From Paraphysoderma sedebokerense (Eukaryota > Blastocladiomycota > Physodermatomycetes > Physodermatales > Physodermataceae): 64,000 bases of DNA. Of this stretch, positions 1-12,005 are shown piece by piece. Made by a program: the position numbers and the translations under genes. How positions within the stretch are numbered: the stretch's first letter is position 1; every line of letters starts with the position of its first letter. The stretch covers positions 248,001 through 312,000 of the forward strand of contig JAHLJZ010000014.1 of the NCBI GenBank assembly GCA_025602915.1. Direction: 5' to 3'. The notes beneath the pieces are model-generated. The model did not search any database. It saw only the letters and a program-made list of their open reading frames with translations, and was not told the origin of the DNA.

Positions 1-1038
1 TAGACAATGTTAGGCGAAGTCGGAAAATTATTGAAATTTGCACTATTAAGGCACAAAATGCACAAACTATAAACTAACCAAACCAGATCTCCAGGGTTGA
101 TGCAACTTGTCCTTCATTGCTTCCGATATGACCGCGGGGTTAATAGGACTGCAATCCTTCGTCTCAGGACATGACAATGATGTCGATGTGACATAGGCAT
201 TTCCAGTCAATGCATGTGTTAAGACGGTGAGACGTTGGAGATTGTACACCTGATTTAGAAGCGACAGTTACCAAATCGGAAAATTCAACGACAAGATGGA
301 TTCAATTAAGTTCTCAATGATGTTTCTAGAAAGATAATATGAGAATATACTTACTACATCGTGGACAGAGTATGATCCAGGCAATGCAGCTCTAGCTTTC
401 TTGGTTGCAACATGATAATCCGGGATAGCTACCAGCGTTTTGACTTTTTGAGTATTGAACGGCAACCGTAACGAAAACGTTTTTTTCTTCCCATCAACTT
501 CTTTATCACCATTTACTCCATCTTCTACTCTCTTGTTTACAGCTTCGTCAACAACAAATGATGCCACAAATCCTCCGATAAATGCAGCGGCAACATTGTC
601 AGGATGTCCTTCTATTTCGACACAATAATCTAATAATTCCTGTGTATTTAAATTCAAACTTCCTACTAGATTAGCCAGACATACTCCCGCGACTACTGCG
701 CTACCACTTGAACCTAACCCACGTCCAAGAGGGATAGGATTATGGATGTGGAGGTCCATGTCGAAAGGGAAGTTGGAATGGCCATGCTTAGCAAGGATAT
801 CAAGGGCGGTTGAGGTAATAAGATTCTCAGACGGAATAAGAGGAACGGTGGATGGTTCTTGACCGGTATAAGTTATATTAATTGCGGGAGGTGACGAAGG
901 AGATGATGGTCGAGTGAGATTGACGGTTGCTTTGAGAGTAAGATGAAGGTCGAGAGAAAGTCCGAGGACATCAAACCCAGGACCAATGTTAGATGTAGAG
1001 CATGGGACAGATATTGAGATGGTTTTCTTGGATGGCAT
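1..1038 (-). CDS. THR1: Homoserine kinase, 3' end beyond the window
   Basis: GHMP-family kinase that phosphorylates homoserine with ATP in threonine biosynthesis, in the cytosol. The N-terminus begins MPSKKTISISVPCSTSNIGP, with the family's early GPGFDVLG motif. The ATP-binding glycine-rich loop PLGRGLGSSGSAVVAG is intact. Near the C-terminal side, YNLQRLTVLTHAL and DKLHQPWRSGL match the conserved fungal regions. The ATG at 1036-1038 is the only sensible start. An intron of about 100 bp lies near 254-354 (donor GTAAGT, acceptor CAG before GTGTACAATCTC). The frame stops at about 67 just after a GTTAGT donor, so another intron and the last exon probably lie beyond base 1. It is divergent from the beta-helix gene at 1965. 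Confidence 0.93.
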
Positions 1039-1964
1039 GATGTTAATTCTTTCACTACAGATGTATCAGTAGATATCACCTCCAGTTTCGCGCACAAATC
1101 GAGATAACTTGTTTACATTCGTCGCCATAGCAACTACACTCGTATTCTCCACCTATCTTTACATCCCGTTCATATTGCTCTAACATGTATGTGCTCACTG
1201 TGCTGCTGGCATATTCATGACATCGTTGTGCTATAATGTGCGAAGTAAGTTACCATCCTCGAGTGTTTAATTACAATTTAGAATCAGGTTGAAACTTTCG
1301 TATTTCTTATCTGATAGAAACAGATAACGTCTGCATAACTACAGATAATTAATTGATATTCTGTAACATTGGCGAAAACAAAAGCATGCGTTCCAATACA
1401 GATTTGAGATATATTATCGCAGGTTATCGCCCATTATTTTTATTAAAATTATGCGTATTCAATGGATGTGCCCAGACCGTAACGTCTTAAGATTTAAAGA
1501 ACGACTCTGGACTCTTTGAACATATCACCTCACTGAATGCTCCGTCGGGCCTCTTTCACAGTCGTCCCTGACCCTGATCACATCAGTATAACACAAGTTA
1601 TGAATCGATGGCTGGACTGATAGTTTTATTCTTTACAGTGATGGTCACTTTATTCGACTTATGGCAGTTCGGGACACAAAGATGAAAATCTTGCCATTTC
1701 TGGCAACCGATCTTTGGATTCATCGTGGTCCGTGGATGGAAAATAATTACTAAACACAATACTGAAATGACAGTTTGAATAAAAATCTGATTGTCTTCCA
1801 GTAGTTCCATCACTGTTCTATCTGTCACTCTTCGCTATCCCTTCAATCAGTCTTCAATCACCCACTTCGGCAGGCAACTCCGCGTATTATCCGTTTACAT
1901 ATCACCCAACCGATTCTCCGAAATTACACTTTGCGAATTCACTTTCAAACCCGTATTTGGCACT
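1039..1964. other. Divergent intergenic region
   Basis: About 930 bp between the homoserine kinase start (-) and the beta-helix protein start (+), so it should hold both promoters. It is AT-rich, with short open frames only. A minus-strand frame at 1598-1828 begins MTDRTVMELLEDNQIFIQ, which looks protein-like. It soon becomes featureless and I found no convincing continuation, so I do not call a gene. Confidence 0.6.
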
Positions 1965-4900
1965 ATGAGGTGTAAAAAAATTGCTTTTCTAAGAGCTTTC
2001 GTGGCAGTTCTATTTCTGATGTACAGTCAAGATGTGGAAGCAACAACGAAAACTACAGGTGTTCAATCCAAGCGAGTTTTCTACGACGTCAAGTCAAAGA
2101 CTCCGAAATTAGTGTATAGCATGGATAAAGGTTTGTCAACTTCTTTCTTTAACGTATAAAAAGCATTACCGAATGATATGGAATCAGTTCACTTATGTTC
2201 AAATTCACGCTTCGGGTGAACAATATGCAGAACGAAACCGTATCCCCGACTTTTCATATGCGGGTTATAAAAATGGCAATATCACAATTCCAAATATTCG
2301 TACTCGGTTCACACTATCGCCTCCTAAAGATCCCAAGACGGATTGCACAAAGTTCATAAACGACGCGATTATTAGAGCTGCAGCATCAACTAGTCCAATA
2401 GACCCTAAAACACCGGAATTTAAAGGAGCAGTTTATTTAAAGCCGGGAATTTATAGAGTTAAAGGGACACTCAGAGTCCCAAGTGGTATAGTCTTGCGGG
2501 GAGCGTCAGATGGCGATGATCCCAAAACTAATACGATTATTGAAGCGATCGGAAATGCGAAGGAACAACCAAACGTTATTTTAGCAGGTACTGGAAGAAG
2601 GGGTTGGTCTCCCATTATTAAAGATAGTGAGAAGACCATTACTACTAAATTAGTAGATATTGGTTCCCGGAAGTTCCAAGTCGACGATGTTTCGCCGTAC
2701 AAAGTTGGAGATACAAGTATGCCTTCATCATTTGGATCTTCTCTAATATTCCAATCATAACACCATCTATTTCTACAGTCGTCATAGATTATAGTTTCAG
2801 CGAACAATTCTTAAGAGCAATCAACTATGGGGATACTTCACCGAATTGGAAGGTCAACTCCGATTCAGTACAATTCAATCGAAATATCATTCATATCGAT
2901 AAGAAAACTAAAACCATCACAATCGACACACCATTGTCAGAAAAATTGGACAGCAAGTTGTCAAAAGCAAAGATTTGGAAGTACGAGACAGACCGGTATG
3001 CAACTCATCTAGGTGTTGAGAGGTTACGGGTTCGGATCATGTCTCCGAAGGGCCCAACTGATGAAGATCACGCATCAAACGGTATTTTGCTAATGGGAGT
3101 AGACAATGGTTAGTAGTGATCTGTAATCGTCCAAACTTATCTTTTATTGACTTTATTGTCCATTAGCTTGGGTAAGGAACTGTACTGTGAGCGGGTTCGT
3201 CCGGTCAGGTGTAGTCACCAACACAGCAACTCGAGTGAGGTAAATTTCCTGTCGCTTTGAATGCGAGCAACTCTCCATGTTAACCAGTAATACATCAATT
3301 TCACCTTGCATTGATATCTAGTGTTTTAGATTCCAAGTCAATTGATCCGTTCGGTCGAATTATTCCAAACAATATGTACAACTTTGCCGCAGAGACCAGT
3401 TCAAACCTAATTCTATTTCAGAACGTATTTGCGCGCAATGGACGGCACCATTTTGTCGTGAATGGAGCTGCGAAGTCTTCGAATGTTGTATTTCAGAATT
3501 GCGTTTCTACCAAAGCCCACTCTACTAGTGAGGGACATCGAAGATGGTCCACCGGAATTTTGTATGATAATTGCGGTACATCAATATTCTTTCGTATATT
3601 TCTTATCAATGGTCACAACATTGACTCGACGTTTTTCTAGTTTTTGATACTGCAGTAGAAACAAGAGCCGTGGCATTGTATAATCGCGGTACTATGGGTT
3701 CTTCTCATGGTTGGTCTGCAGCTCATAGCGTTGCGTGGAAAGTCTCAAATTATCGACCTGGTACCAAAACCAAGAGCGGCTTTGTCGTAGTTCAAAAGGT
3801 ATATTTCCTTTTTCAGGTTACTGTAACAACTGTCATTTTAAAAAATTTTCCTTGGAACAAAATCCAGCCACCGACAGCACAGAATTATGCCATCGGTTGT
3901 GCTGCAAGTTCAGTGACTGGCAAAAAACCACCTGCCCCATTCGCTCAACCCAATGGGTGGATTGAAAATATCGATAATCTGTTTCCATATTCGCTATACT
4001 ACGCTCAACTTGGTGAAAGGTTAAACAAAGACGTGGGAGGTATATTTAAATCAAAATCTACCTCTACTTCTGCACCCAAGTCCACTTCCACCACCAAGTC
4101 CACTTCTTCAGGTTCTGTAAAATGCAAGCGATCCATTGATGACGAACCCGAGGCTGAGGAGGAAGTTTCAATCGCTGGTGCTGAGAAAACTAATGCGCCA
4201 ACTGTTATTGTTACTGTCACTGAAACTATGACTAGTTCCCAAAACTGTATCAATGATTCTGAAGATGAAGATCCAGTAACTACTGTTCCTGTGTCTACTG
4301 AGGCTCCATCCGCCAATGTGACACATCCTTTAATCCCATCTTCGGTATTCACTCAACCACCTATTGCTACAAACACGACGGATATTGTTCAACCGACTGT
4401 CTTTGCGGATATGGATACTGACGAATACTGGGAGAAATTTGAATTCGAAGGTAAATTTCGATCTTTTTTTCCAATTCACACACTCTACATCAATGTTTGT
4501 TAACACCATCCTATTATCTCCCTAACCAGAACTTACAGAATCCCCGGAAACTGACATCCCCGATGAATTTGATTTATACGATACCACCGAATCCGAACTG
4601 CAAGGGGACGTGTTAACCAACGTTACTATTCCCGATTCACTCAAATCACCTCACCTAGACGACGAACTATCAATATACAGCGACAGAGAAACCGATATGG
4701 CGTCTTCATTAAAATTAGGAACTGAATCAACGTGTTCGGAGAATACAATCAATCATGATTCTGGATCTTCGGAGTCTACAGCGTCTATTGGTATTGCTGG
4801 TTCTTTGAGTCCGGGTTTGATTGGGTTAGTTGTGGCGGGTTCGGTGGTGGGAGTTGCAGGGGTAGGAGTATACAAGAGACGAAGTAAAGGTAAGAAGATA

Positions 4901-5242
4901 GATGAAGTGGATACGGAGTCTAAAACTGAGAGTGGTACAGGGGTCGAAGTATCGATGGGTGAAAATGTTTTAGCAAAAGTTAAATCTCGGTGTCGAGGTA
5001 ACCCGAATTCGATTCAACCGGTAAAAGTTGAAGAGAAAAGTACAGTTCTGGGAATACAAAATAATAACGTGAGACAAGTAGAAATGTTTAGTACTCGTAC
5101 TGATAGAGTGAGGAGTGCTACTCATGATGGATCGGTATCGGTTGTACCCACCGCGGCACAGAGGACGGTTGCGTTGCTCACGGTGACACAATTGGATAGT
5201 ACAGATGAAATAATTGAGAGTAAGGAGGCAGAAGTATTGTAG
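1965..5242 (+). CDS. Secreted, membrane-anchored pectin-lyase-fold (beta-helix) protein, copy 1
   Basis: The start at 1965 gives a signal peptide (MRCKKIAFLRAFVAVLFLMY). The ectodomain is a right-handed parallel beta-helix of the pectate-lyase superfamily: GAVYLKPGIYRVKGTL, SGIVLRGASDGDDPKTNTII and RNGRHHFVVNGAAKSSNVV are typical turns, followed by HRRWSTGILYDN. A Ser/Thr/acidic stalk of about 250 residues leads to one membrane helix (SPGLIGLVVAGSVVGVAGVG) and a basic cytosolic tail (KRRSKGKK). Introns include 2131-2230, one near 2718-2779, one near 3112-3165 and one near 3242-3321. The tail ends at 5242 and contains RSATHDG. Catalytic residues of pectate lyases are not evident, so substrate and activity are unknown. 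The closest relative in the window is the facing gene at 15160-18513. It is convergent with prolyl-tRNA synthetase, about 250 bp away. Confidence 0.85.
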
Positions 5243-5497
5243 AGTGATGAAGTTAATTATGTTGTTGAGTTTTAATGTTAATTGAATGTGAGTGTTAAGT
5301 AGTAAATCCGTAATCTAAAAATGAGTAATGAAGATTCTCTTTTGACGTTTCTACATTTTTCGAGTACACAATACAAGTGTAAAACAAAATAATCTAATTT
5401 AAAATGTAATAAACAAAATCTCGATCCTGAAATCTTGGTCCAAATTAACCACCAACATCCTTGATTACATTTCAACGATCACGGCTGTATAGTTTAA

Positions 5498-8186
5498 TTA
5501 ATAAGATCTACCGAATAATCCGTACTTCAACGCCAACCTCTGACAACAGAAACATTTTGTACCCTGTTTGATCTCACGGGGTTGTTTATACGGAATACAT
5601 AAACTCTTAGCACCCATACTAGGAGCTTTATCATCTTGTTCTTCTCCATCTTGTTCTTTCGCTCTAGCACTTTTAGCTTTAACTTCTTCTTCGCATTCAG
5701 GAACGGTACACCAAGGAGCCATGACAAAGTTCTTTTGATCTAATAATTTAACGAAACCGTCAGACCAAGTTTCAATGACTTTGACACGTTCGTCTCGAAT
5801 TTTGGAGGCCCGTTCAAACATTGTTTTTTGGATTTGTTCAAGGAGTGATGGAATGGTGGTGGTCATTGTTGAAAGTGGGACTGTGGATTTAGAACCGTCG
5901 TGACGAACTACAACGGTGATTTGGTTCTTTTGGATATCTTTTGGTCCGACTTCGATACGGATAGGAACACCCTGTGAGAGTAACGTCGAGGAAAAGTCCT
6001 TTAGGTTAAACTTAAATGAAGGCAACAGATAGCAAAGATAAACTACGTACTCTCATTTCCCAATGATTAAATTTGTATCCGGGGGTATAATTTTCTCTGG
6101 AATCAAACTTTGATCTCACGTTGGCAGATTTCAAGGTTTTGCTAATTTGCTCGCAATGATCGTTTATATGTTTACGTTCTTCGTCTGTTGTTTTGGCAGT
6201 AATACCACAAGGAACAACAACCACTTGAACGGCCGCAACACGGGGTGGTAACACGAGACCTTTGTCATCTACAAAATAAAGGAACAGTGAGCACAAGATG
6301 AGAAAAATAAAAAAAATGACTAGACGAATTCAATTTGAATGAAACTAACCTCCGTGAACCATAACCATGACACCGATGGTACGGGTAGTGATACCCCATG
6401 AATTTTGCCAAACAAAAATCTTTTCATGATTTTCATTTTCCACAACGATTTCAAACATTTTGGCAAAATTTTGTCCCAAACAGTGACTCGTGGCTCCTTG
6501 GATACCTCTACCAGAGGTAGGAATAAAAGCTTCAACAGTGGTAGTGTACAACCCACCGGCGAATTTTTCACGTTCGGATTTTTGTCCTTTGATCACCGGA
6601 ACGGCTAAAAGATCTTCATAAACTTGTCGATAGAGATCAAGAATATCTTGTACTTCTGCGTCCGCTTCGGCTTTGGTGGCAAATGCGGTGTGTCCTTCTT
6701 GCCAAAGAAACTCACGGGTACGGAGGAACGGTTCTAGCGTCGAATACAATCAATCAGAATCCAAAGTTAACAGCTATCCCTGCCACAGGGCCAAGAAAAT
6801 TCTAAACTTACGAGGATGTTTGAATTCCCAACGAACGACATTACACCATTGATTAAGTCTCAGGGGTAAATCTCTATGAGACTGAATCCACTTTGCGTAA
6901 GCCGGGTACATCACTGTCTCAGAGGTAGGTCGAATAGCAATCGGTTCCGCAAGATCGGAAGATCCACTAAGAGGCTACCCGTCAATTTTTGTGTTCGTGG
7001 TGAACTCCCGGGTAAAACGAGGTAGAAGTTAAAAATATACAAACGCTTTGGTAACCCATGCGACTTCGGGTGCGAATCCTTCGATGTGATCTTTTTCTCT
7101 TTCTAGCGCTTTTCCGGAAACAAACATCGGGAAATAACAATCTTCAACTCCCAATTCCTGAATAGCGTCGTCAAAGAATCCTGTCATCAACAAAAAGTAA
7201 AACAAAGATAAAAAACAACCATTAACAATCCGCTTGAGACTAGACAAACATAAGTATGTCTTTTATATTCACATACGTTGAATGAATCCCCATATTTTGT
7301 AAGCCCATGGTCTGATAATATAACAACCAGAGACATCATAATAATCCAACATCTCGGTTCTAGTCAACACCTGTTGATACCATTTCGCGAAATCTTCGTC
7401 TTTCTTGGCATCAATACCAATAGTCGTTTGTCTTTCTTCGGCCGTTGCATCTTTTTTCTCCATTTTTGGTTTCTCGACTTTTAGTTTCTTTTCTTGAGGT
7501 TTCTTGGCAGGAGCGGCTCCAGCAGCGGGGGCGGCAGCGGCGGCGGTGGAAGCAAAATCGTAGGGTTTATGTTCTACATTGAACGAGGATAAAACTTTTA
7601 CAAAATCTGCGGGGGAGATAAATACTGATTTTGAACTATCGGAGGGATGAAAAGCGAGAGGAGTTTTTGAATCGAGGAGTGCTTGGTCTACGAATACGTG
7701 GATGATGGTATCGGCCGGTTTGGCGGCAAGTACAAACGGAGAAACTGATACACATAAAAATAAAATAAAAATAAAAATTTGTACCAAGTAAGAATCCACT
7801 CAAAAAAACCAGACATTAGACACCGATTCACCGAAATCAAGATTACACAAACCATCATCTTTTTTAATCCCAAAACTCTTACTCAACAATTCTTCATTCG
7901 CCATTCTCATTTCCTTGAACCCATTCGCTTTCCCCAACCCCGAAATATCAACTTTAGTCTGATCCAACGCCACAACAATCACAACAGTCACTTCTTTCAC
8001 TGATTTAATAGTTTTAGGTTTCAACACCAACGTTTTCGTCAACGAATACGATGAAGGTTGGGACGGTGGATTGGCGGATAACGTTTCGGCCCAGACGGCA
8101 TTGTTTGGGGTTGGATCGTGGGAGTGGAGGTTTGTAGAGATGGAGAGGGATTGGAGGGATGTGATGGCTGATTCGAGGGATGTCAT
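5498..8186 (-). CDS. Prolyl-tRNA synthetase, cytosolic eukaryote/archaeal type
   Basis: Charges tRNA-Pro in the cytosol. I chose the ATG at 8184-8186 ([15 protein letters not shown]). An upstream in-frame ATG at 8318 would add only a low-complexity stretch. Domains in order: an N-terminal YbaK/INS-like domain ([20 protein letters not shown]); an Ala/Lys linker ([20 protein letters not shown]); then the class II catalytic core with [23 protein letters not shown] (motif 2 region), [16 protein letters not shown] and [16 protein letters not shown]. It ends with an anticodon-binding domain ([15 protein letters not shown]) and a Cys-containing zinc-site tail ([29 protein letters not shown]) typical of this subtype. 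At least six short introns separate the pieces. It is the first of three consecutive minus-strand genes. Confidence 0.95.
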
Positions 8187-9144
8187 GGTGGGTTGAAGGA
8201 AAAGGAGGGTGTGATGAAAATGGAGTTTAAAGAAGAAAAGAAAAAATGGTTGTCGTTCAAGTGAACTTGTTTTGTTTATTTTTTCAAAATTTTGTTCCCG
8301 ACTCGGTCGCGACTCCATTTCATTCCCTCGTTTTGATCAAGTGATCAATTAACAGTTTTGAAGAGCCATTATTTATTTAATCCAGCCAGCCCTAGAATAT
8401 ACTGTCCTCCTGGCCATCGGCATAAAACGGGAAATTTCTCTGCTTTTTTTGAATGCAATGTTCTTCATAGAATCTAGTCCAACTCAAACGACAACTGCGT
8501 ATAATCAACCCAAAAGCACAAAAAAAAAAAAAAAATAAATCAAATTAACTCTTGCGGAATAAAAAGTTTTTTTCTATTGAGTATCTGCTTTTTTTTTTCT
8601 CTGTCGCGTCAACATGCTGACTTGCGATTCCAGACAATTTTCACTATACTGATGTACATCGTATATACAAAAAAATCAGTCTTCTGCTTTGTTCTGCTTC
8701 CCATCACAAAGGAACAAAAGAAACTAATTCGAAACAAGCAAAAGACTAAACTATTTAATTATAAAGATATCGAAAAAAGCTGCAAGAAAAGATCTTGTCT
8801 CTATGGTATTGAGAAGTACCAAGACTATCGAAAAATACTAATTAGGAATAATCTGATTAATAAGAGCAGAAAAGTTTTGAAAAGATGTATAGAATCATTA
8901 GAAGGGAATATTTACATTGGAGGGTATAAAATCAATTCGTGTCAGAATATAAAATGAAATAATAAAGGTCTAATTGAGAACCATGAAAACAAAACTATCC
9001 AAAGAAAACACATTTTGAATGCCAAAAACATCGGACTAAAGTTTGACGATATAACTGTTCATATACTGGACCAAAATCCTCATATATAACCACTTCGTGA
9101 CGAGTCGTTACAGCGACCAAGCCCGCATTTAACTTTACGGTTGC
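8187..9144. other. Intergenic region, AT-rich
   Basis: Promoter side of prolyl-tRNA synthetase on the left, 3' side of the AT-hook gene on the right. It has a homopolymer A run at about 8520-8535 and generally high A+T. The only long frame is the doubtful plus-strand ORF at 8577-8957, listed separately. Confidence 0.5.
8577..8957 (+). CDS. Doubtful Lys/Ile-rich ORF
   Basis: An open frame of about 126 codons, rich in Lys, Ile, Asn and Cys (for example KKRSCLYGIEKYQDYRK and NKSRKVLKRCIESLEGN). I recognise no family. The composition differs sharply from the neighbouring genes and fits translated AT-rich spacer. However, the second half is hydrophilic with regularly spaced charges and could be a lineage-specific small protein. 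No introns are needed. Confidence 0.15.
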   Translation: MSICFFFSLSRQHADLRFQTIFTILMYIVYTKKSVFCFVLLPITKEQKKLIRNKQKTKLFNYKDIEKSCKKRSCLYGIEKYQDYRKILIRNNLINKSRKVLKRCIESLEGNIYIGGYKINSCQNIK

Positions 9145-11420
9145 TCACCGGAAACTTCGAATATCGTTGCCCCCGGCTCCGTTTCTGCCATTTCCATCCT
9201 TATCTTTTTTGTAATCCTTTTTCAGACTGTATGGCGCAACTCGGCCACCTTGTAATACAAGAGGCTTGGGTTTAGGTGGAAATGTACGGCCTATTGATGA
9301 AAACATGGACGATGATTGAATTGTTGAGGTGGACGGGGGGCTTTGAAAGAGGGATTGCGATTGGGAAGGTATAGACGTGAACGGTGAGAAAATAGGCGTA
9401 GGTCTGATGGAAGTTGAACTTGGGCTTTGAAAAGTTGGTATTCGTGGAATTGGACGTGTAACATGTTGCAGTGTTTGGGGACTTTGTGTAGTGGTCAGTT
9501 CGACAGAGATCTGTGGCTGAGATTCGGTTGTTCGGTCGGCTCTTTGAATTGAGGACGAGGGCCGTTGTGTGGAAGAAGTACGCGGTGACATTGTTGACTG
9601 GGTGGAAGGCAAAGCAAATGATCGAGCATTCAATCTAGAGTTCGAATATCCTGACGATGGTGGATTGAACAGAGAGGGTCTTATTGTGGATGGATTGGTC
9701 GGAGATACTAGCGACACAAAGCTCGACGGTCGGGTGGGAGTTGTGGTGACCAAGTCGTTGGTGGCGGATGTTTGATGGGGACGTGACAGCGGGGATGCTT
9801 CTAGCAGTGGATTAGAAGGTGAGATTGTTGGCCCCGAAAACGCACTCACTCGACTCATCTGTCTCGTTGATGTCTCTTCCTCGTCTTCCTCTTCGTCATC
9901 AAAAACTAATCGCCGTCGAACACTTGAGAATGGGGGAGAATCTGAGACCCGAGAATCTGAGACCCGACTATTCGGATTGGCGGGAGAGGAATTGTTGAAC
10001 CCATTGAGAGGTGGTGCGGGAGGTGAGGAAACGAAGGAAGAACGGAATCGAAGAGCTGAAGGTCGGGTGGCAGGTGATTGAGAAGACGTAGAAGCTGCCG
10101 GAAACAGTCGTCTTCGACGAGCTTGACGGGACGGTGATTTCTCAACATTCGGTCGATAAGTCGTGAAATCCTGTATTCGTTGAGCTCGCGGTGCCATCAA
10201 TAGTTGGTCATGATTGGCATCGGGCGCTGGCGGTGGTGGCGTGACTAGATACAACACAACGAAGGAAACATGTAAATTAGTTTAATGGGTTCAATATCAA
10301 AAATACAAGCAGCCAATAAATTACCAAATCCGCTGTAATCCAGAGAGGGAGTGTGAGAGGGAGTATGGAAATCCGGCGTTATGGACGAACTTCTGATTCC
10401 CGAATTTGTCACCTCGAATTCCAACTCTGTATCAACATACGCCACATCTACTTGATGGGATACATCTCCGTCAGGAACAGACTGCTCTGGGGTATTTAGA
10501 GAAGGAGTGGCAGCAAGCTGTGAGGAGTCTAGAGGATTATGTTCTGAAGTCGATGAAATCGAAAGTACTTCACTACATGCGGTATCTGAAACTGTTTCGG
10601 CATCTGTTTCGGGAATGACTACGCTGAGGGATTGAATCACTGGCGAAGGATGGAGATTGTAATCCGGGGTATCCTGACAGACGATTGTATCCGCTATCGA
10701 AAGGTCATTGACCGTATGAAGGCCCTCTTCGCACATTCCTTCATCACTGATTTCCAAACTAATACCTGTTGGCTGTTTTCCCTTGGCACCTTTTCCCATT
10801 TCCGGTTTTGCTTTTCCCTTTCTTTTTGACTTTCTTCCCTTTTTGCCCTTTCCAGACAACTTTTTCGTGCTTGATTTCCGCCTGACAGTGGATCTCTCGC
10901 TGGTTCGTCTCTTTTTACTTCTGGAACAAATATCTGTTTCATCGTCACTCGCTGTGGGCACCTCCGAAACGACTGTCGCTACAGGAGATTCAGTCCTTCG
11001 AGGTCTCCCGCGACTTTTCTTTCCATTTGATCTCGTTATCCGCCGCTCTATTTCAACATCATCATTGCCACTAGATGAGGATGATTCGTCGAGGTGGTGA
11101 CGCACTTGATCCGCTCTTAGTCTACCTCCGAGAGGTCTTCTCCCGGAGCTCATAGCGACGCTGATTCGGCTATACTTGTTTAACTGCGGCGCATCTAGTA
11201 AACGGGGCGATCGCCTAACTGTCAATGTGTCTTGTGGTGGTAATGTGGGGAATCGAGGAACAGGGGGATCAATTTTTGAAGTAGAGTGGGATTTGTGATG
11301 CGTGACGACTGCCGATTGAGCGGAAATGGCGGCGTCTCTGTTCAAGGCCACCGGTGAGGAGGGAGGAGAGACTGCGATATGTGACCTCGCTTGCTGACGT
11401 ATAGCTCTAGTCCTAGGCAT
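9145..11420 (-). CDS. Disordered nuclear-type protein with an AT-hook
   Basis: Two exons, 11420-10325 and 10244-9145, with an 80-bp GTAATT...TAG intron. The product is about 731 residues. It starts MPRTRAIRQQARSHIAVSPP at 11420; an upstream in-frame ATG at 11531 is less likely. Almost the whole protein is predicted-disordered Ser/Pro/Thr-rich sequence. Recognisable parts are an AT-hook-like core (KKSRGRPRRTES, about residues 125-137), a strongly basic Lys/Gly stretch (KKLSGKGKKGRKSKRKGKAK), an acidic run (DDEEEDEEE) and a repeated SRVSDS pair. AT-hook and basic tracts suggest DNA or chromatin binding. It lies head-to-tail downstream of the H3K9 methyltransferase gene on the same strand, which may be coincidence. 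Function unknown. Confidence 0.75.
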
Positions 11421-12005
11421 GGTGATGGTGTGTGTGTCAGCTATAGGATCATCTGTGGGTGGGGATGGAAGGAGAGAGGGAACGGGGCGGAAGGAAAGAA
11501 TGCGAGCAGCAAGGTGGGAAGCAAAAACCAAGGGGGAACTCGCCGCCCTCTTGGCCTAGGGAACAGCGGACTGGGAGCACGTGACTGCCGCGTGGGAGAA
11601 GAAGAGGGAATAATAGAATATTACACTAGTATTCCACTGTAGATGGAATACACTGTAGATGGAATACACTGTAGATGGAATACACTGTAGATGGAATACA
11701 TCCAAAGCACAACAGTGCATGTACAACTGCACAGGTGATGACATAACACACTCGTCTGTTCACCCGAGCAACAAGCGCACGCTCCACTTCCCTCTTCCAC
11801 CTCTCCCTGCTACCCTCGCTCCACTTGGTCAGTCACCATTTGTCATCCCGCTAATTACCCTATCCGCATTACAAATCTATACACTATACAGCACACTCAT
11901 GTACAAGGACATTCTAATATTCTATACAGTTATACACGCCCCTCTCTATGTACACCGCGTCTCAGTACTGAAGACTCTACACCACGTCTAATCTACACCC
12001 CTACA
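11421..12005. other. Intergenic region with a short tandem repeat
   Basis: Between the AT-hook gene start and the end of the SET gene. It holds the 16-bp tandem repeat listed separately and a C/T-rich plus-strand stretch (about 11770-11860). The plus-strand frame at 11659-11991 starts inside the repeat and looks like chance. Confidence 0.55.
11635..11700. repeat. 16-bp tandem repeat, about four copies
   Basis: Four perfect copies of CACTGTAGATGGAATA in direct tandem (11635-11698), followed by a partial CA. Just upstream is TATTCCA, the reverse complement of the TGGAATA inside each unit, so stem-loops with seven-base arms are possible. It sits about 215 bp upstream of the AT-hook gene start. 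Confidence 0.9.

Noticed and set aside
873-1097. Minus-strand ORF overlapping the homoserine kinase start
   Set aside because: It is out of frame with a clearly conserved gene.
9569-9775. Plus-strand ORF within the AT-hook gene
   Set aside because: Shadow of the minus-strand exon, no independent support.
11659-11991. Plus-strand ORF starting in the 16-bp repeat
   Set aside because: Its start is repeat-derived and the rest has no family resemblance.
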